Positions 42,020 through 50,499 are shown, counted from the stretch's first letter. The stretch is DNA of 64,000 bases from Chromatiaceae bacterium (GCA_024235415.1 JACKML010000010.1:16673-80672); one strand, 5' to 3'. Program-made: numbers and translations. Notes: a model not told the origin generated them from the letters alone.

Positions 42020-44011
42020 TCAGAGTTCACGTGTATCAATCCAGTGCACCTGCCCGGTGCGCTTGGCCACCTCGTCGTACATATCCGCGGTGCCACCGGG
42101 GCCGTCACCCCGGGCGCCGTTCCACAGGCAGATGAAATGCACCTTGCCGATACCCCACACCAGTGCGGTGTACAGCAACCAGCGATTGCAACGCTCGTAG
42201 GCGTAGCCCGGTTCGGTATAGCTTGGCGGCTCGCCGAGTTCATTGGGCGCAGCCAGGACCGGTTGCTGCAAACGTTGACGGGCGGCGAGGTAGCGGTCGC
42301 GCCAGTGCTCGCCGCATTGCACCACCGACCGGCGGATGAAATCCGGTTCGTCAAAGGGCTGCAACCAGGACACCCGGACACCCAGGGACTGACACGCTTC
42401 TGTAAACAGCAGGTCCGCCCCGCAGGCGCCCTGCGTCAATGCGAGGTCATCGGGACCGGCACCGAGGCCATGCAGCACGGCGGCAATGCGCTCACCCGCG
42501 GATTCGATCACGCCTTCGGGCAACCGCGGCTGATCACGGTCCGGCGCGTCGACCATATGACCGGCAAAAAGGAAGACATTGCGCGGCTCCCACTCCCGAC
42601 CCGGCACTGGCGTGCGTCGCATGGCGCGGTCGAACACCTCGATGCCGGCACTGACGTTCTCGGGCCTGAACCCGAGATCCTGCAACATCAATAACTGCTG
42701 GCGGCTGGAGTCCAGCGCAAACCAGCTGTCGCGGTTGACCGCCACCGCCTCTTTGTATGCTGATTGAACAGACGAAGGCGTGCCGAGCAGGACCTGCAGA
42801 TCGCCCAGGGTCGAACGCGCCCAGTACAGCTTTTCCGGGTCCTCTTCGCATTCAGCTGCGAAACGCACCGCGCCGCTCATGATCTCCATGGTTGCCCGGT
42901 AGGCACCATCGCCGACCAGATGCTCCTGCAGATGCATCAGGGTCAGCGCATTGATGCCCGAATAGTAGTGTTTGGGATCTGACCGGAATGCGGTGCCGTA
43001 ACAGCTGACCGCGGCGCGCAACAGGGCGTCCTCGTAGCGTGCATCCTCGATGCGCTGCGCAGCACTGGCATCGGGCCGGCGCCAGATCGATGTCCATGCA
43101 TCTTTCTCCACCCTGCCGAGCAGCGCCCAGGTCTCGGCATCCTTGGGCGCGTCCTGCAGGATTGCCCGGTAGTGGCTGCGTGCCATCTCCAGCTCGAAGC
43201 CGCGCCGTCCCTGCAACGCAAGACGTTGCAGGCACATGCCCTTCTCGCGCAGGCCAGCCAGGTTTTCCGGCTCGATGGCCAGCCCCTTTTCCAACTGCTC
43301 GAGTGCAAACCCGTAGTGACCTATCCTGCGCAGCGCCTTGCCCGAGCGGATCCACGCACTGGCGCGAAACGCCGACACCGGGGCCTCGTCGGCCAACACC
43401 AGCATGTCGCCGACACGCCCCTTGCGTCGCGCACGGCTGATCTTCTCCTCCCAGGCATCGTAGGCCTCCCAGAACTCGCGGAAATTGCCGACCCGCAGGC
43501 TTTGCCAGTCGGGCTCTTTCAGATTGGGAATGAGTTGATAGACCGGGCTCATCTTGCGCCCGTGCCAGGACTCCATGGTGGCAGCGATCATGTCACGCAT
43601 ATGCTCGCAGTCAGACGCGACGGTTTCCGGGTCGGGGCCGCCATCGCGGATCCCGTAGCGCAGCTTGCGATCGGTGTAGACATCGAATGCCTTGCTTGCG
43701 TGACCACCGGACACCAGCACCACGCCACGCGCACGCAACGCATGACGCACACCCAGTTCATACCACACGTTGGGATTGTCGATGGTGATGTCGACCACGA
43801 CCAGATCGGCGATCAGCAGCTCCTGGAACATGTCCACCCGGATATCGCCCGGGCGGGTTTCCTCATCGGCCCGAAATGCCGTCAGGCCGGCCTGTTCCAG
43901 CGCCGGCCTGATCAGCTCGGCATAGACGCGGTTGAAATCGACGGGCAGCCCATCGGGACCCGGTTTGGTGCCAAACGGCATTGCCACGAAGGCGTGCGGT
44001 TTGATGCTCAA
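42020..44011 (-). CDS. Three-part protein: TIR/deoxyribosyltransferase-like, TPR (TRAFs-binding-like) and SLOG-like domains
   Basis: About 663 residues from a TTG at 44011 (AAGGA eight bases upstream; the ATG at 44095 has no ribosome site). N-terminal part (about 3-125): AFVAMPFG, ADLVVVDITIDNPNVWYELGVRHAL, the pattern of TIR-like/nucleoside deoxyribosyltransferase-like NAD or nucleotide enzymes. Middle (about 180-450): helical TPR-like repeats resembling the MAP3K TRAFs-binding domain. C-terminal (about 478-663): VFLFAGHMVD and TQGACGADLLFTEACQ, a Rossmann-like SLOG-type nucleotide-binding domain. Encoded just before the patatin. Domain names are from pattern reading and need profile searches. 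Confidence 0.7.
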   Translation of the reverse strand: MSIKPHAFVAMPFGTKPGPDGLPVDFNRVYAELIRPALEQAGLTAFRADEETRPGDIRVDMFQELLIADLVVVDITIDNPNVWYELGVRHALRARGVVLVSGGHASKAFDVYTDRKLRYGIRDGGPDPETVASDCEHMRDMIAATMESWHGRKMSPVYQLIPNLKEPDWQSLRVGNFREFWEAYDAWEEKISRARRKGRVGDMLVLADEAPVSAFRASAWIRSGKALRRIGHYGFALEQLEKGLAIEPENLAGLREKGMCLQRLALQGRRGFELEMARSHYRAILQDAPKDAETWALLGRVEKDAWTSIWRRPDASAAQRIEDARYEDALLRAAVSCYGTAFRSDPKHYYSGINALTLMHLQEHLVGDGAYRATMEIMSGAVRFAAECEEDPEKLYWARSTLGDLQVLLGTPSSVQSAYKEAVAVNRDSWFALDSSRQQLLMLQDLGFRPENVSAGIEVFDRAMRRTPVPGREWEPRNVFLFAGHMVDAPDRDQPRLPEGVIESAGERIAAVLHGLGAGPDDLALTQGACGADLLFTEACQSLGVRVSWLQPFDEPDFIRRSVVQCGEHWRDRYLAARQRLQQPVLAAPNELGEPPSYTEPGYAYERCNRWLLYTALVWGIGKVHFICLWNGARGDGPGGTADMYDEVAKRTGQVHWIDTREL

Positions 44012-44187
44012 TACGTTTTCCTTCCACCAGACGGCGCCGTAATGGCAGCCACTGCCGATCGCCGACCCTGCAATTGCCTGTCGCGGCCGCACCATAGAAC
44101 TGGTTCGAGCATAGCATCCATTGGGCTTGAGGCCGGTGCGCGTAGCGACCCGCCAGTCGGCCGCACAGCCAACGCTGCTGTCCCGAT

Positions 44188-45039
44188 TCAGTCAGTGCGT
44201 GAGCCTTGCCGCAGCGCAAACAGGTCGAGGTAGTTGGTCACCAGCACTGCGGCCCCAATCACCACCATCGGAATGATCAGCTCTGGCTCCCAGGGGTTTC
44301 CCTGGTGATCAAACAACACCATCACCAAGGCGGCCACCGGCAATGTCAGCAGCCAGATATGTACGCCCAGCCGCAGCCCGATGCGACAGTATCGGGTGAG
44401 CCAAACAGCCAGTGCGGCGACTATCAGGCCGCTGAACGCACCGGCAATGACGTCCTGCGGCCAGTGCACGCCCAACGCGACCCGACTGATACCGACCATC
44501 GCGGCGAACCCGAGCAGCAGCAGGCGCGAAAACCAGGTACTGCTGTATGCAAACAGGACCCCGGCAAACAGAAACGCAGACAGGGTGTGGCCCGACGGGA
44601 AGCTGTGGCGGCCGAGCACCGGGCCAATCAGATGGATGTCGGCGGCCGGCAGGACCGCTGGCGGACGTGGCTCGTCGAACCAGACCTTGATTCCGCGCGC
44701 ATACAGTCCGCCAATCACCGCACCGACGATCATGGCCCAGAAGATCTCCGGACGGCGCCGCACGAACAGCAGACTCACAATCAGCAACACACGGCCATCG
44801 CCGAACCAGGTCAGCCATTCCCAGGCCTCTTCCGGCAGCGCCGCCTGGCTGGACCTGTGCAGGAACTGAAACCCACCGTGATAGCCACCGCTCGCCAGCG
44901 ACACCGCAATACCCAGAATGACGATCGCGATCGCAACAACCAGCAGTTCAAACACCCCAGCCGTGCCACGGCCGATCAGACGCTCGTTGGCGGTGTGCAT
45001 CGTCTGTCGCAGACTGTACAGGGAAAGCTCGACACCCAT
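44188..45039 (-). CDS. PAP2 superfamily lipid phosphatase
   Basis: A 283-residue membrane phosphatase. The three PAP2 motifs are intact: KVWFDEPRP (KxxxxxxRP), FPSGHT (PSGH) and SRVALGVHWPQD (SRxxxxxHxxxD). Six or so helices surround them. It probably dephosphorylates undecaprenyl or phosphatidyl phosphates facing the periplasm. The ATG at 45039 lies three bases after the stop of a GT39 glycosyltransferase gene, so they form an operon for lipid-linked sugar metabolism or lipid A modification. Confidence 0.88.
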   Translation of the reverse strand: MGVELSLYSLRQTMHTANERLIGRGTAGVFELLVVAIAIVILGIAVSLASGGYHGGFQFLHRSSQAALPEEAWEWLTWFGDGRVLLIVSLLFVRRRPEIFWAMIVGAVIGGLYARGIKVWFDEPRPPAVLPAADIHLIGPVLGRHSFPSGHTLSAFLFAGVLFAYSSTWFSRLLLLGFAAMVGISRVALGVHWPQDVIAGAFSGLIVAALAVWLTRYCRIGLRLGVHIWLLTLPVAALVMVLFDHQGNPWEPELIIPMVVIGAAVLVTNYLDLFALRQGSRTD

Positions 45040-45041
45040 GA

Positions 45042-46610
45042 TCAATCGCCTGCTTTCCCGTCGACTGCGATCAGCGTTGCCGGCGGCCGACTGAACACAA
45101 TATGCTTCCGGTAAGGCGAAGGCTGCGCCAGGTATTCGGCCACGTGGTCGGTGCGGACATAGACCCACTGCCCCGGCTTGGCCGGTGCATGTGTTGTGAC
45201 CTGCTGGCGGTACACGCTGACACTGGGCTGATAGACCCGGTAGAAGACCACATCCTTTTCCTGTTCACGGGCGAACAACCCTGCCGCCTTCGGCCCGGCC
45301 TGCAGCACGTCCAGTACCGTTGGCACAATCAGGCCCCCGACCAGCGCGGCCTGGACGTAGCCGATCAGCAGCAGGCGACGCCACACGGTCAACGGAAGGA
45401 AAAGGATCAACGCGGCCATCAGCAGGGCAGACACGCACAGCAACTGCGGCCAACCGCCGAACGACTGGGCGCCGGCCTCGAAAAGGCCACGATCGTAGTC
45501 ACGCCCTGTCGTCTGCGCCAGGGTCGCAAACAGCTGCGGCAGCGCACTCAGCACGCCAAGGAATAGCAATGCCGGCACAAACCCCAACCATGGGCTGCGC
45601 AACCGGTCTCGATACTTCGCCATCAGCAGCACCACACCCGTGACGCCGTAGAGCATGTAATGCGGCAGCTTGGTGCCGGAAAACGAAAACACCACCAGCA
45701 CGCTGAAAAACCACAGCCAGACAAAGCGGTCCAGCGGGTCGCGACGCAGCGCACCCAGATTGCCCAGGACACCCAGGAACCAACCGCTAAATGGCATCAG
45801 CAGCAGGGGCGCCACCAACGCGTAATAGAAGATGCCGCCGCTGTGCCCTTCCATCGCATTGCCATAACGCGCCAGGTTGTGATGCAGATAGAACCCCTCG
45901 AAAAAGGCCCAGCCACTGTCCAGGTAGACGGCGATGTGCCACGGCAGCACGATGGCGACGAACAGCAGCAGTCCCACCGGATCGAACACCAGGCGCAACC
46001 ACGCCCGCCAGCGGCCGTCGCTCGCATACAACAGACCGCTGACGATCACCGGAAACAGAACAGCCACCGGCCCCTTGGTCAGAAACCCAAGGCCCAGCCA
46101 GAGAAACACGCGTAACAGCAGGCGCCGCGACGGATGGCAGAAATGGCTGTAGATGTCGAACATCGCCAACACCAGGAACAGGTTGAGCAACGCATCGGCA
46201 ACAGCAGCCTTGGCGATCAGACCGACGAACAGGGACAACGCCAGCAGCATCGCGGCAACGCCGGCCGTGGCCGCGTCGAGGTGTCGACGGGTGAATGCGA
46301 ACAGCGCCGATACCCATGCCAGACCGGCCAGTACCGACGGCAGGCGCAGCGCAAACTCGTTGAGCCCGAACAGGTGCACCGAGGCCGCCTGCACCCAGTA
46401 GATCAATATCGGCTTGTCGTGACGCGGTTCTGCGTTGAGATAGATCGAGGCATAGTTGCCGGAAACCATCATCTCCCGGGTCGCCTCGGTGAACGCGCCT
46501 TCGTCGAGGTCATACAGAGGTGGCGACCAGAACCCCCATACCATCGCAACCACAAGCGCCACGGCGATGGCTGTGCGACTGGCAAGGAAATCCTCGAGAA
46601 TTCGGATCAC
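45042..46610 (-). CDS. ArnT/PMT-type glycosyltransferase (GT39/GT83)
   Basis: A 522-residue membrane glycosyltransferase. The catalytic acidic loop is PPLYDLDEGAFTEATREM near the N-terminus, followed by DKPILIYWVQAASVHLFG and twelve or so helices, with a periplasmic C-terminal domain from about residue 420. Such enzymes transfer sugars from polyprenyl phosphate to lipid A or protein. The GTG at 46610 follows GGTGA; an upstream ATG at 46655 is possible. With the PAP2 gene it suggests envelope glycan modification. Confidence 0.85.
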   Translation of the reverse strand: MIRILEDFLASRTAIAVALVVAMVWGFWSPPLYDLDEGAFTEATREMMVSGNYASIYLNAEPRHDKPILIYWVQAASVHLFGLNEFALRLPSVLAGLAWVSALFAFTRRHLDAATAGVAAMLLALSLFVGLIAKAAVADALLNLFLVLAMFDIYSHFCHPSRRLLLRVFLWLGLGFLTKGPVAVLFPVIVSGLLYASDGRWRAWLRLVFDPVGLLLFVAIVLPWHIAVYLDSGWAFFEGFYLHHNLARYGNAMEGHSGGIFYYALVAPLLLMPFSGWFLGVLGNLGALRRDPLDRFVWLWFFSVLVVFSFSGTKLPHYMLYGVTGVVLLMAKYRDRLRSPWLGFVPALLFLGVLSALPQLFATLAQTTGRDYDRGLFEAGAQSFGGWPQLLCVSALLMAALILFLPLTVWRRLLLIGYVQAALVGGLIVPTVLDVLQAGPKAAGLFAREQEKDVVFYRVYQPSVSVYRQQVTTHAPAKPGQWVYVRTDHVAEYLAQPSPYRKHIVFSRPPATLIAVDGKAGD

Positions 46611-46882
46611 GATTTCACCAAGCTGGACATCAGGTCCAGCGAATGGAGCCCACAACGCGCAGTCGCGAATACACGGACGGCGCGGTGGGCCAAACAGGTT
46701 ATGAAGTCTAACGCGCAGTGCTTAAGGAATTGTTAACAACAGGTCTGGCAAGCCGGCCAGTATCCGCCCAAAACAGACGGACCCCGGCTCGCCCTCTTGC
46801 CGGAGCACTGAAACGGGCAACCGCGACGCGTCTAGACTGGCACGTTAGGATACCGGCAACACCCTCAGCCACCGGTCGCCGC

Positions 46883-47848
46883 ATGGGTTCCAGGTATTCC
46901 GTTCATTGCATCGCGCTGCTTGCCTTGCTGCTGCACGGTGCTTGCACGGCGCAGGACGCACCACCTGAGGCGCAACCCGTCGTGCGCATCCAACTGCATA
47001 CAGCGCGTCTGGCGGCGGTGGCCCGGCAGGTGCGGCTGTCGGATGCCACCGTACAGTGGGACCTCGCCAACATCGCCCTGGACGTGCTCCTGGAGAGCTA
47101 CCGACAGGAACTGCAGACCGCTGCATCAGAGAAGGCCAGCACGGCCGGGCGGCGTGCCAAGCTGGCGAGTTGGCGAAGCGGTACCCGGGAACTCATCGCG
47201 CGCCTGGAAGCGTCACACGCACGTCTCGCCGACGGCGCGGCTCTCGGCATCCAGGTCGATGCACGAGACCAGGTGCTGATCGTGATAGACGGCCAGCCAA
47301 TTGCCATCTCGGCGCTACGCCCGGATGCGGAACAGGCGATCGACGAGCAGGTTCTTGCACGCTTTTGTGGATACAACGATTGTAGTGTGCTGACGAACGA
47401 CAACCCGACCAATCCCAGGCCGACCGAGGCGGCTGCCGGCGCCTGGGACTTTGCACCGAACAGGCCACCGACGTTCGAGATCGGGGAGTTGATCCGGTGC
47501 GAATTCCCTGGCACCGACAGACGCCTGGAAAAATCAGCGGCCTGCAAACTCGTAGCCGAAGAGGCGCTACAACTCGCCGCAAGGCTGGATCAGGTGAGAG
47601 AAAAGGGGTATCGCATCGATCGGGCGTTGCTGTCGGATATCACGCCGACGCATCTGGCTAACGGGCAGATCGTCGTCAACCGCGACGGGGCTTTTATCGA
47701 TGTGCCGACCCGCATGCTGTCGAGACTGGACCGCGCAGACCTGCAGCGGCTGATTGAATGGTTGCCCCTGACCGCCACCCCGAACGAACAGCCGCTGGTC
47801 ATCCAGCGTGCCAACCGTCTGCTGGGTGACGCCAGCCGGCGGCCATGA
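46883..47848 (+). CDS. Hypothetical exported protein
   Basis: A 321-residue protein not matched to any family. A signal peptide covers residues 1-23, with HGACTAQ near the cleavage site, possibly a lipobox-like variant. The mature part is helical with many Gln/Arg (LDVLLESYRQELQTAASEKAS) and has four cysteines after the signal, two in FCGYNDCSVL and two in RCEFPG/AACKL. Those could form two disulfides. It is divergent from the glycosyltransferase gene. The start at 46883 is chosen because it begins the signal sequence; longer in-frame extension is non-coding. Confidence 0.65.
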   Translation: MGSRYSVHCIALLALLLHGACTAQDAPPEAQPVVRIQLHTARLAAVARQVRLSDATVQWDLANIALDVLLESYRQELQTAASEKASTAGRRAKLASWRSGTRELIARLEASHARLADGAALGIQVDARDQVLIVIDGQPIAISALRPDAEQAIDEQVLARFCGYNDCSVLTNDNPTNPRPTEAAAGAWDFAPNRPPTFEIGELIRCEFPGTDRRLEKSAACKLVAEEALQLAARLDQVREKGYRIDRALLSDITPTHLANGQIVVNRDGAFIDVPTRMLSRLDRADLQRLIEWLPLTATPNEQPLVIQRANRLLGDASRRP

Positions 47849-47993
47849 TGCCGGCCCATCCCTGCATTTGGGTGATGATTGGATCTCATTCCCCCCTCGG
47901 GAGAAGGTCATGACGGGGGAGGATCAAGACCCAAAGATACGGTGTAGCCGGTCCGTCACGCCAAGCCCCGCGATGCCTCAACGGCACCCGCTT

Positions 47994-48028
47994 GAAAAAC
48001 AAAGGCCCGACACTAATGTCGGGCCTTT
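47994..48028 (-). terminator. Intrinsic terminator of tRNA-Arg
   Basis: A perfect 12-pair stem AAAGGCCCGACA/TGTCGGGCCTTT (48001-48012 and 48017-48028) with a four-base loop is followed on the minus strand by GTTTTTC. It begins nine bases past the tRNA CCA end. Confidence 0.88.
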
Positions 48029-48036
48029 GTTCAATA

Positions 48037-48113
48037 TGGCGCGCCTGGAGAGATTCGAACTCCCGACCGCTCGGTTCGTAGCCGAGTACTCTATCCAGCT
48101 GAGCTACAGGCGC
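48037..48113 (-). tRNA. tRNA-Arg (anticodon ACG)
   Basis: A 77-base tRNA with encoded CCA. Acceptor stem GCGCCTG/CAGGCGC, D-arm with TAGCTCAGCTGGATAGA, anticodon stem CTCGG/CCGAG around loop CTACGAA (anticodon ACG, read as ICG), and T-arm GGGAGTTCGAATCTCTC. It lies on the same strand as csrA and tRNA-Ser, as in the conserved csrA-tRNA-Ser-tRNA-Arg order, but separated from tRNA-Ser by about 2.3 kb. Confidence 0.95.
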
Positions 48114-48239
48114 AAATATGAGGCGCGGATTTTCGTGTTTTTTTGCCATCCTGTCAATCCACCAGCAGACCTTGCCGACAGAAAGGTACCCGAAGGAGCG
48201 AACCTGGCCATGAGGCCGCAAACACATCGCCTCCAATAG

Positions 48240-48476
48240 AGCATCGATTCGACGAATCCCGTGGTGCAGACATCGGCGAATGCGATCGTTTCAGCACAGG
48301 TAATTGACCGCATATCGGGGAGAGTCGTATGGAAAAAGCGTGCCGAAGAGGCATTCTCAGAACACATCCTGCAGCTTTCCAGCCCCATCGGCATGCTGCT
48401 TACGCCGGACAAACATGCGGCTATCGAGATGGCCTTCGGCAAACTGTTCGAAGACCTGCCAGAAAGGCCCTACTGA
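48240..48476 (+). pseudogene. C-terminal fragment of an unidentified protein
   Basis: An open frame of about 78 codons begins right after a TAG at 48237-48239. Reading in it (NPVVQTSANAIVSAQVID, RISGRVVWKKRAEEAF) looks like the C-terminal domain of an envelope lipoprotein that assembles with the following gene. Translation could only begin at GTG 48261, without a ribosome site, so the N-terminal part appears lost. Its stop overlaps the ATG of the next gene (ATGA), showing the two were once a coupled pair. Confidence 0.5.
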
Positions 48477-49048
48477 TGAACGTGCGAGATATCGACCGAG
48501 GCGTGACGATGGCAAAGAACCTGGGGTACGCGAAAGCTGGGCTGCTTGGCCTGCTCGCATTGATATTGGCGGGATGCGGTATCAAGACCGCAGGACTGAT
48601 ACCGGATCAACAGACGAAGGCGCCGCGGCAGATCAGCAAAATCGTCAGCGTCATGCCGGTCGAAGGCGGCCGCGCCTCGTCATTCGGTCGCGAGGCCTAC
48701 ATAACGAACGAACAGTTTTTCGAGGCGTTGAGTCGGACACTCGTCGATTCGGAGGTATTCGCTGGCATAGTGGCGTCGGACGAAGCCGACCTGAACCTGC
48801 ACAGCGAGATCATCACGGTCACGACCGAGGGTGGCATCAGCCCGACCTAGGCCATTGTCGTTCAGTATTGGCTGGTTGACCCCGCCACGGGCCAAGAGGT
48901 TTGGCGCAAGGGCATCAACACGCGCCACCATGTCGAGTGGAACGAGGCCTTCGCAGGCGCCACGCGCATCATCAGGGCGGTCGAGGGGGCCACCAAGAAG
49001 AACCTGTTGCGCCTGGTCGAGGAACTGTCGAGCGCGCCGCTGAATTGA
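48476..49048 (+). pseudogene. Lipoprotein gene interrupted by an amber codon
   Basis: A lipoprotein signal with lipobox LAGC (in LILAGCGIK) begins at ATG 48476 or 48509. The frame runs to a TAG at 48848-48850 after GGISPT, then continues open for 65 codons in the same frame (AIVVQYWLVDPATGQEVW...) to TGA 49046. The downstream part reads as ordinary protein, so a single nonsense change is the simplest explanation; amber readthrough is possible but unsupported. It is probably the partner of the truncated frame before it. Family not recognised. Confidence 0.65.
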
Positions 49049-49247
49049 GCAGCGGGGATTGAAAGCATCCTGGATTCTCGTTACCGGCAATCAGGGTGTG
49101 AAAAATGAAATGATGCCTTCTTTTTCGGCGGGCGTGAGGACGCTCTCCTTTGGCATGATGCCCCTATTCTTGATGGTGTGCTTCACGCACAGATTTTACC
49201 CTTTAGCTATCCAACACCTGAACAAAAACTGGTGCGCCAAAAATGAT

Positions 49248-49565
49248 CTACTCGATCATCCATGGGGGGATGTCGCGCTGACCATGAAGAACACGCCAGA
49301 CGTCCACGTGATCTTCCCGCTCCACATAGAAAACCAAGTGTGGGAAGCCATGCAGCGGCAGAAACCGCAGTCCCGGCAAGTTCAGTTCGTGGTCATACCG
49401 GGGCGAGCCCGCTGCCGGATATCGGCCAATTTGGTCGTACGCCGCCTCCATGGCATCGATGAACCCGAGCGCCGCTTCGGGAGCGTCTTGCTCCAGGTAA
49501 TACTCAACGGCTTGCTTCACATCCCGGTCCGCTTGAGACCGAGGAATCACCGGTTTCGCATTCAC
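49248..49565 (-). CDS. parE: RelE/ParE family toxin
   Basis: A 105-residue toxin with the ParE pattern: SQADRDVKQAVEYYLEQ..., ALGFIDAMEAAYDQIGRYPAAGSPR, RFLPLHGFPHLVFYVE and a C-terminal VWRVLHGQRDIP. ParE toxins inhibit DNA gyrase, although mRNA interferase relatives exist. It starts 14 bases after the ParD-like antitoxin stop. It lies in the accessory patch between tRNA-Arg and tRNA-Ser. Confidence 0.88.
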   Translation of the reverse strand: MNAKPVIPRSQADRDVKQAVEYYLEQDAPEAALGFIDAMEAAYDQIGRYPAAGSPRYDHELNLPGLRFLPLHGFPHLVFYVEREDHVDVWRVLHGQRDIPPWMIE

Positions 49566-49579
49566 TGCTCGCAGCCGGG

Positions 49580-49813
49580 TCAGCTGCGCTTGCGCACACG
49601 GTCGCGAAGCTCTTCAAAATACTGCGCATTCGCCCGTTCCGTCGGACCAGACGAGGCGCCCTCAATCAACAGACCTCGCAGATGCTGACGATCCAGATCC
49701 TTGCGGATCAGTTCGCGCACATACTCGCTACTGGTGCCGTAGCCGCGAGCAGATACCTGCTCCTCAACAAAGGCCCGTAGTGAATCCGGCAGAGATATAT
49801 TCATCGTACTCAT
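49580..49813 (-). CDS. parD: ParD-like antitoxin (ribbon-helix-helix)
   Basis: A 77-residue antitoxin. The N-terminal ribbon-helix-helix MNISLPDSLRAFVEEQV and GYGTSSEYVRELIRKD bind DNA, and the C-terminal helix wraps the ParE toxin. ATG codons at 49813 and 49804 are possible. Neither has a ribosome site, and the promoter's predicted start point falls at or near the first, so the message may be leaderless. Confidence 0.88.
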   Translation of the reverse strand: MSTMNISLPDSLRAFVEEQVSARGYGTSSEYVRELIRKDLDRQHLRGLLIEGASSGPTERANAQYFEELRDRVRKRS

Positions 49814-49819
49814 GATCCG

Positions 49820-49848
49820 AGTTTAGTCACTTTGGCAAATTTTGGCAA
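49820..49848 (-). promoter_or_regulatory. parDE promoter with overlapping operator repeats
   Basis: On the minus strand TTGCCA (49843-49848) and TAAACT (49820-49825) are separated by exactly 17 bp. The -35 and spacer contain two near-palindromic TTTGCCAAA units, a likely site for ParD autorepression. Confidence 0.6.
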
Positions 49849-49938
49849 AAGGAAGACCCCACGTCGCCGGGCCATGCGGGACATCGCTTAGTTATTGTTT
49901 TTAAGTGATTATTTCGTCTCCGCACAAGGCCGCTGGAT

Positions 49939-50214
49939 GTGGAACCGCCTTGCGGCTGGCGACGCCCCCCCCCCCGCACAGCCAAGTCAATCCGCGACGG
50001 CGCGCAGCAACTGATCGAAGCCTATACCTACGATCCGTACAACAACCGGGATACGCGGTCTGACGGTGCTGCCACCCGCTATTTCGAGTACGACGAGGCG
50101 CAGCAGCTGAAGCAGATCCGCGCCGGGAGTCCCACCGGTTCGGTGCTGGCCGATTTCGTCTATGACGCCAACGGCAACGGTAATCCCACCATTTCTGATC
50201 GAACCCAGAAGTAG
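49939..50214 (+). pseudogene. Rhs/YD-repeat fragment
   Basis: The frame encodes YTYDPYNNRDTRSDGAATR, FEYDEAQQLKQIRAG and FVYDANGNGN, typical YD repeats of Rhs/polymorphic toxin shells. Only about 60 residues remain. The N-terminal side is cut at an 11-C homopolymer (49965-49975) and the C-terminal side ends at a TAG next to a duplicated tRNA-Ser end. It is a decayed fragment of a large gene. Confidence 0.7.
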
Positions 50215-50248
50215 GGGACCTTTTGTGTTTGGCGGAGAGAGAGGGATT
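50214..50248 (+). repeat. 35-bp direct repeat including the tRNA-Ser 3' end (copy 1)
   Basis: The stretch is identical to 50394-50428, which covers half of the tRNA-Ser terminator and the last 19 bases of the tRNA including CCA. Copy 1 stops inside the T-loop, where the multi-hairpin element begins. Confidence 0.9.
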
Positions 50249-50323
50249 ACTCGCGCTGCGCGCTCGCCCTGCGGGCCGCCGTCGCCTGGCGACGACGTTC
50301 TCCGCTGCCTGCGGCAGCTCCGT
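50249..50323. repeat. Multi-hairpin element, copy 1
   Basis: A 75-bp insert sits between ATT and CGAACC, the exact two halves of a tRNA T-loop. It contains four stems: GCGC-TGC-GCGC (50253-50263), GCCC-TGC-GGGC (50266-50276), CGTCGCC-T-GGCGACG (50280-50294) and GCTGCC-TGC-GGCAGC (50304-50318). It aligns along its length with the element at 50556-50635. Confidence 0.7.
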
Positions 50324-50378
50324 CGAACCGACTATTGGAAATCGAGGGTTCGAATCGTTCACCCGGACCAGCAAACGA

Positions 50379-50406
50379 AAAAGGCCCCACGCGGGGGACC
50401 TTTTGT
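50379..50406 (-). terminator. Intrinsic terminator of tRNA-Ser
   Basis: On the minus strand AAAAGG and CCCC pair with GGGG and CCTTTTT around the loop GCGT, with a T run at the end. It starts four bases past the tRNA CCA. Half of this hairpin is duplicated at 50214-50229. Confidence 0.75.
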
Positions 50407-50409
50407 GTT

Positions 50410-50499
50410 TGGCGGAGAGAGAGGGATTCGAACCCTCGATGGAGTTTCCCCCATACACCCTTAGCAGGGGTGCGCCTTCAGCCACTCGGCCATCTCTCC
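50410..50499 (-). tRNA. tRNA-Ser (anticodon GCT)
   Basis: A 90-base class II tRNA with encoded CCA. Acceptor stem GGAGAGA/TCTCTCC, D-arm GCCGAGTGGCTGAAGGC, anticodon loop CTGCTAA (GCT), long variable arm TATGGGGGAAACTCCAT, and T-arm GAGGGTTCGAATCCCTC. It follows csrA on the same strand, as in many gammaproteobacteria. Its two ends are partly duplicated on either side. Confidence 0.96.

Noticed and set aside
47850..48240. Search for an integrase attachment site at tRNA-Arg
   Set aside because: No duplicate of the tRNA-Arg 3' end and no integrase were found on either side; the accessory genes lie at its 5' side, which is not the usual integration end.
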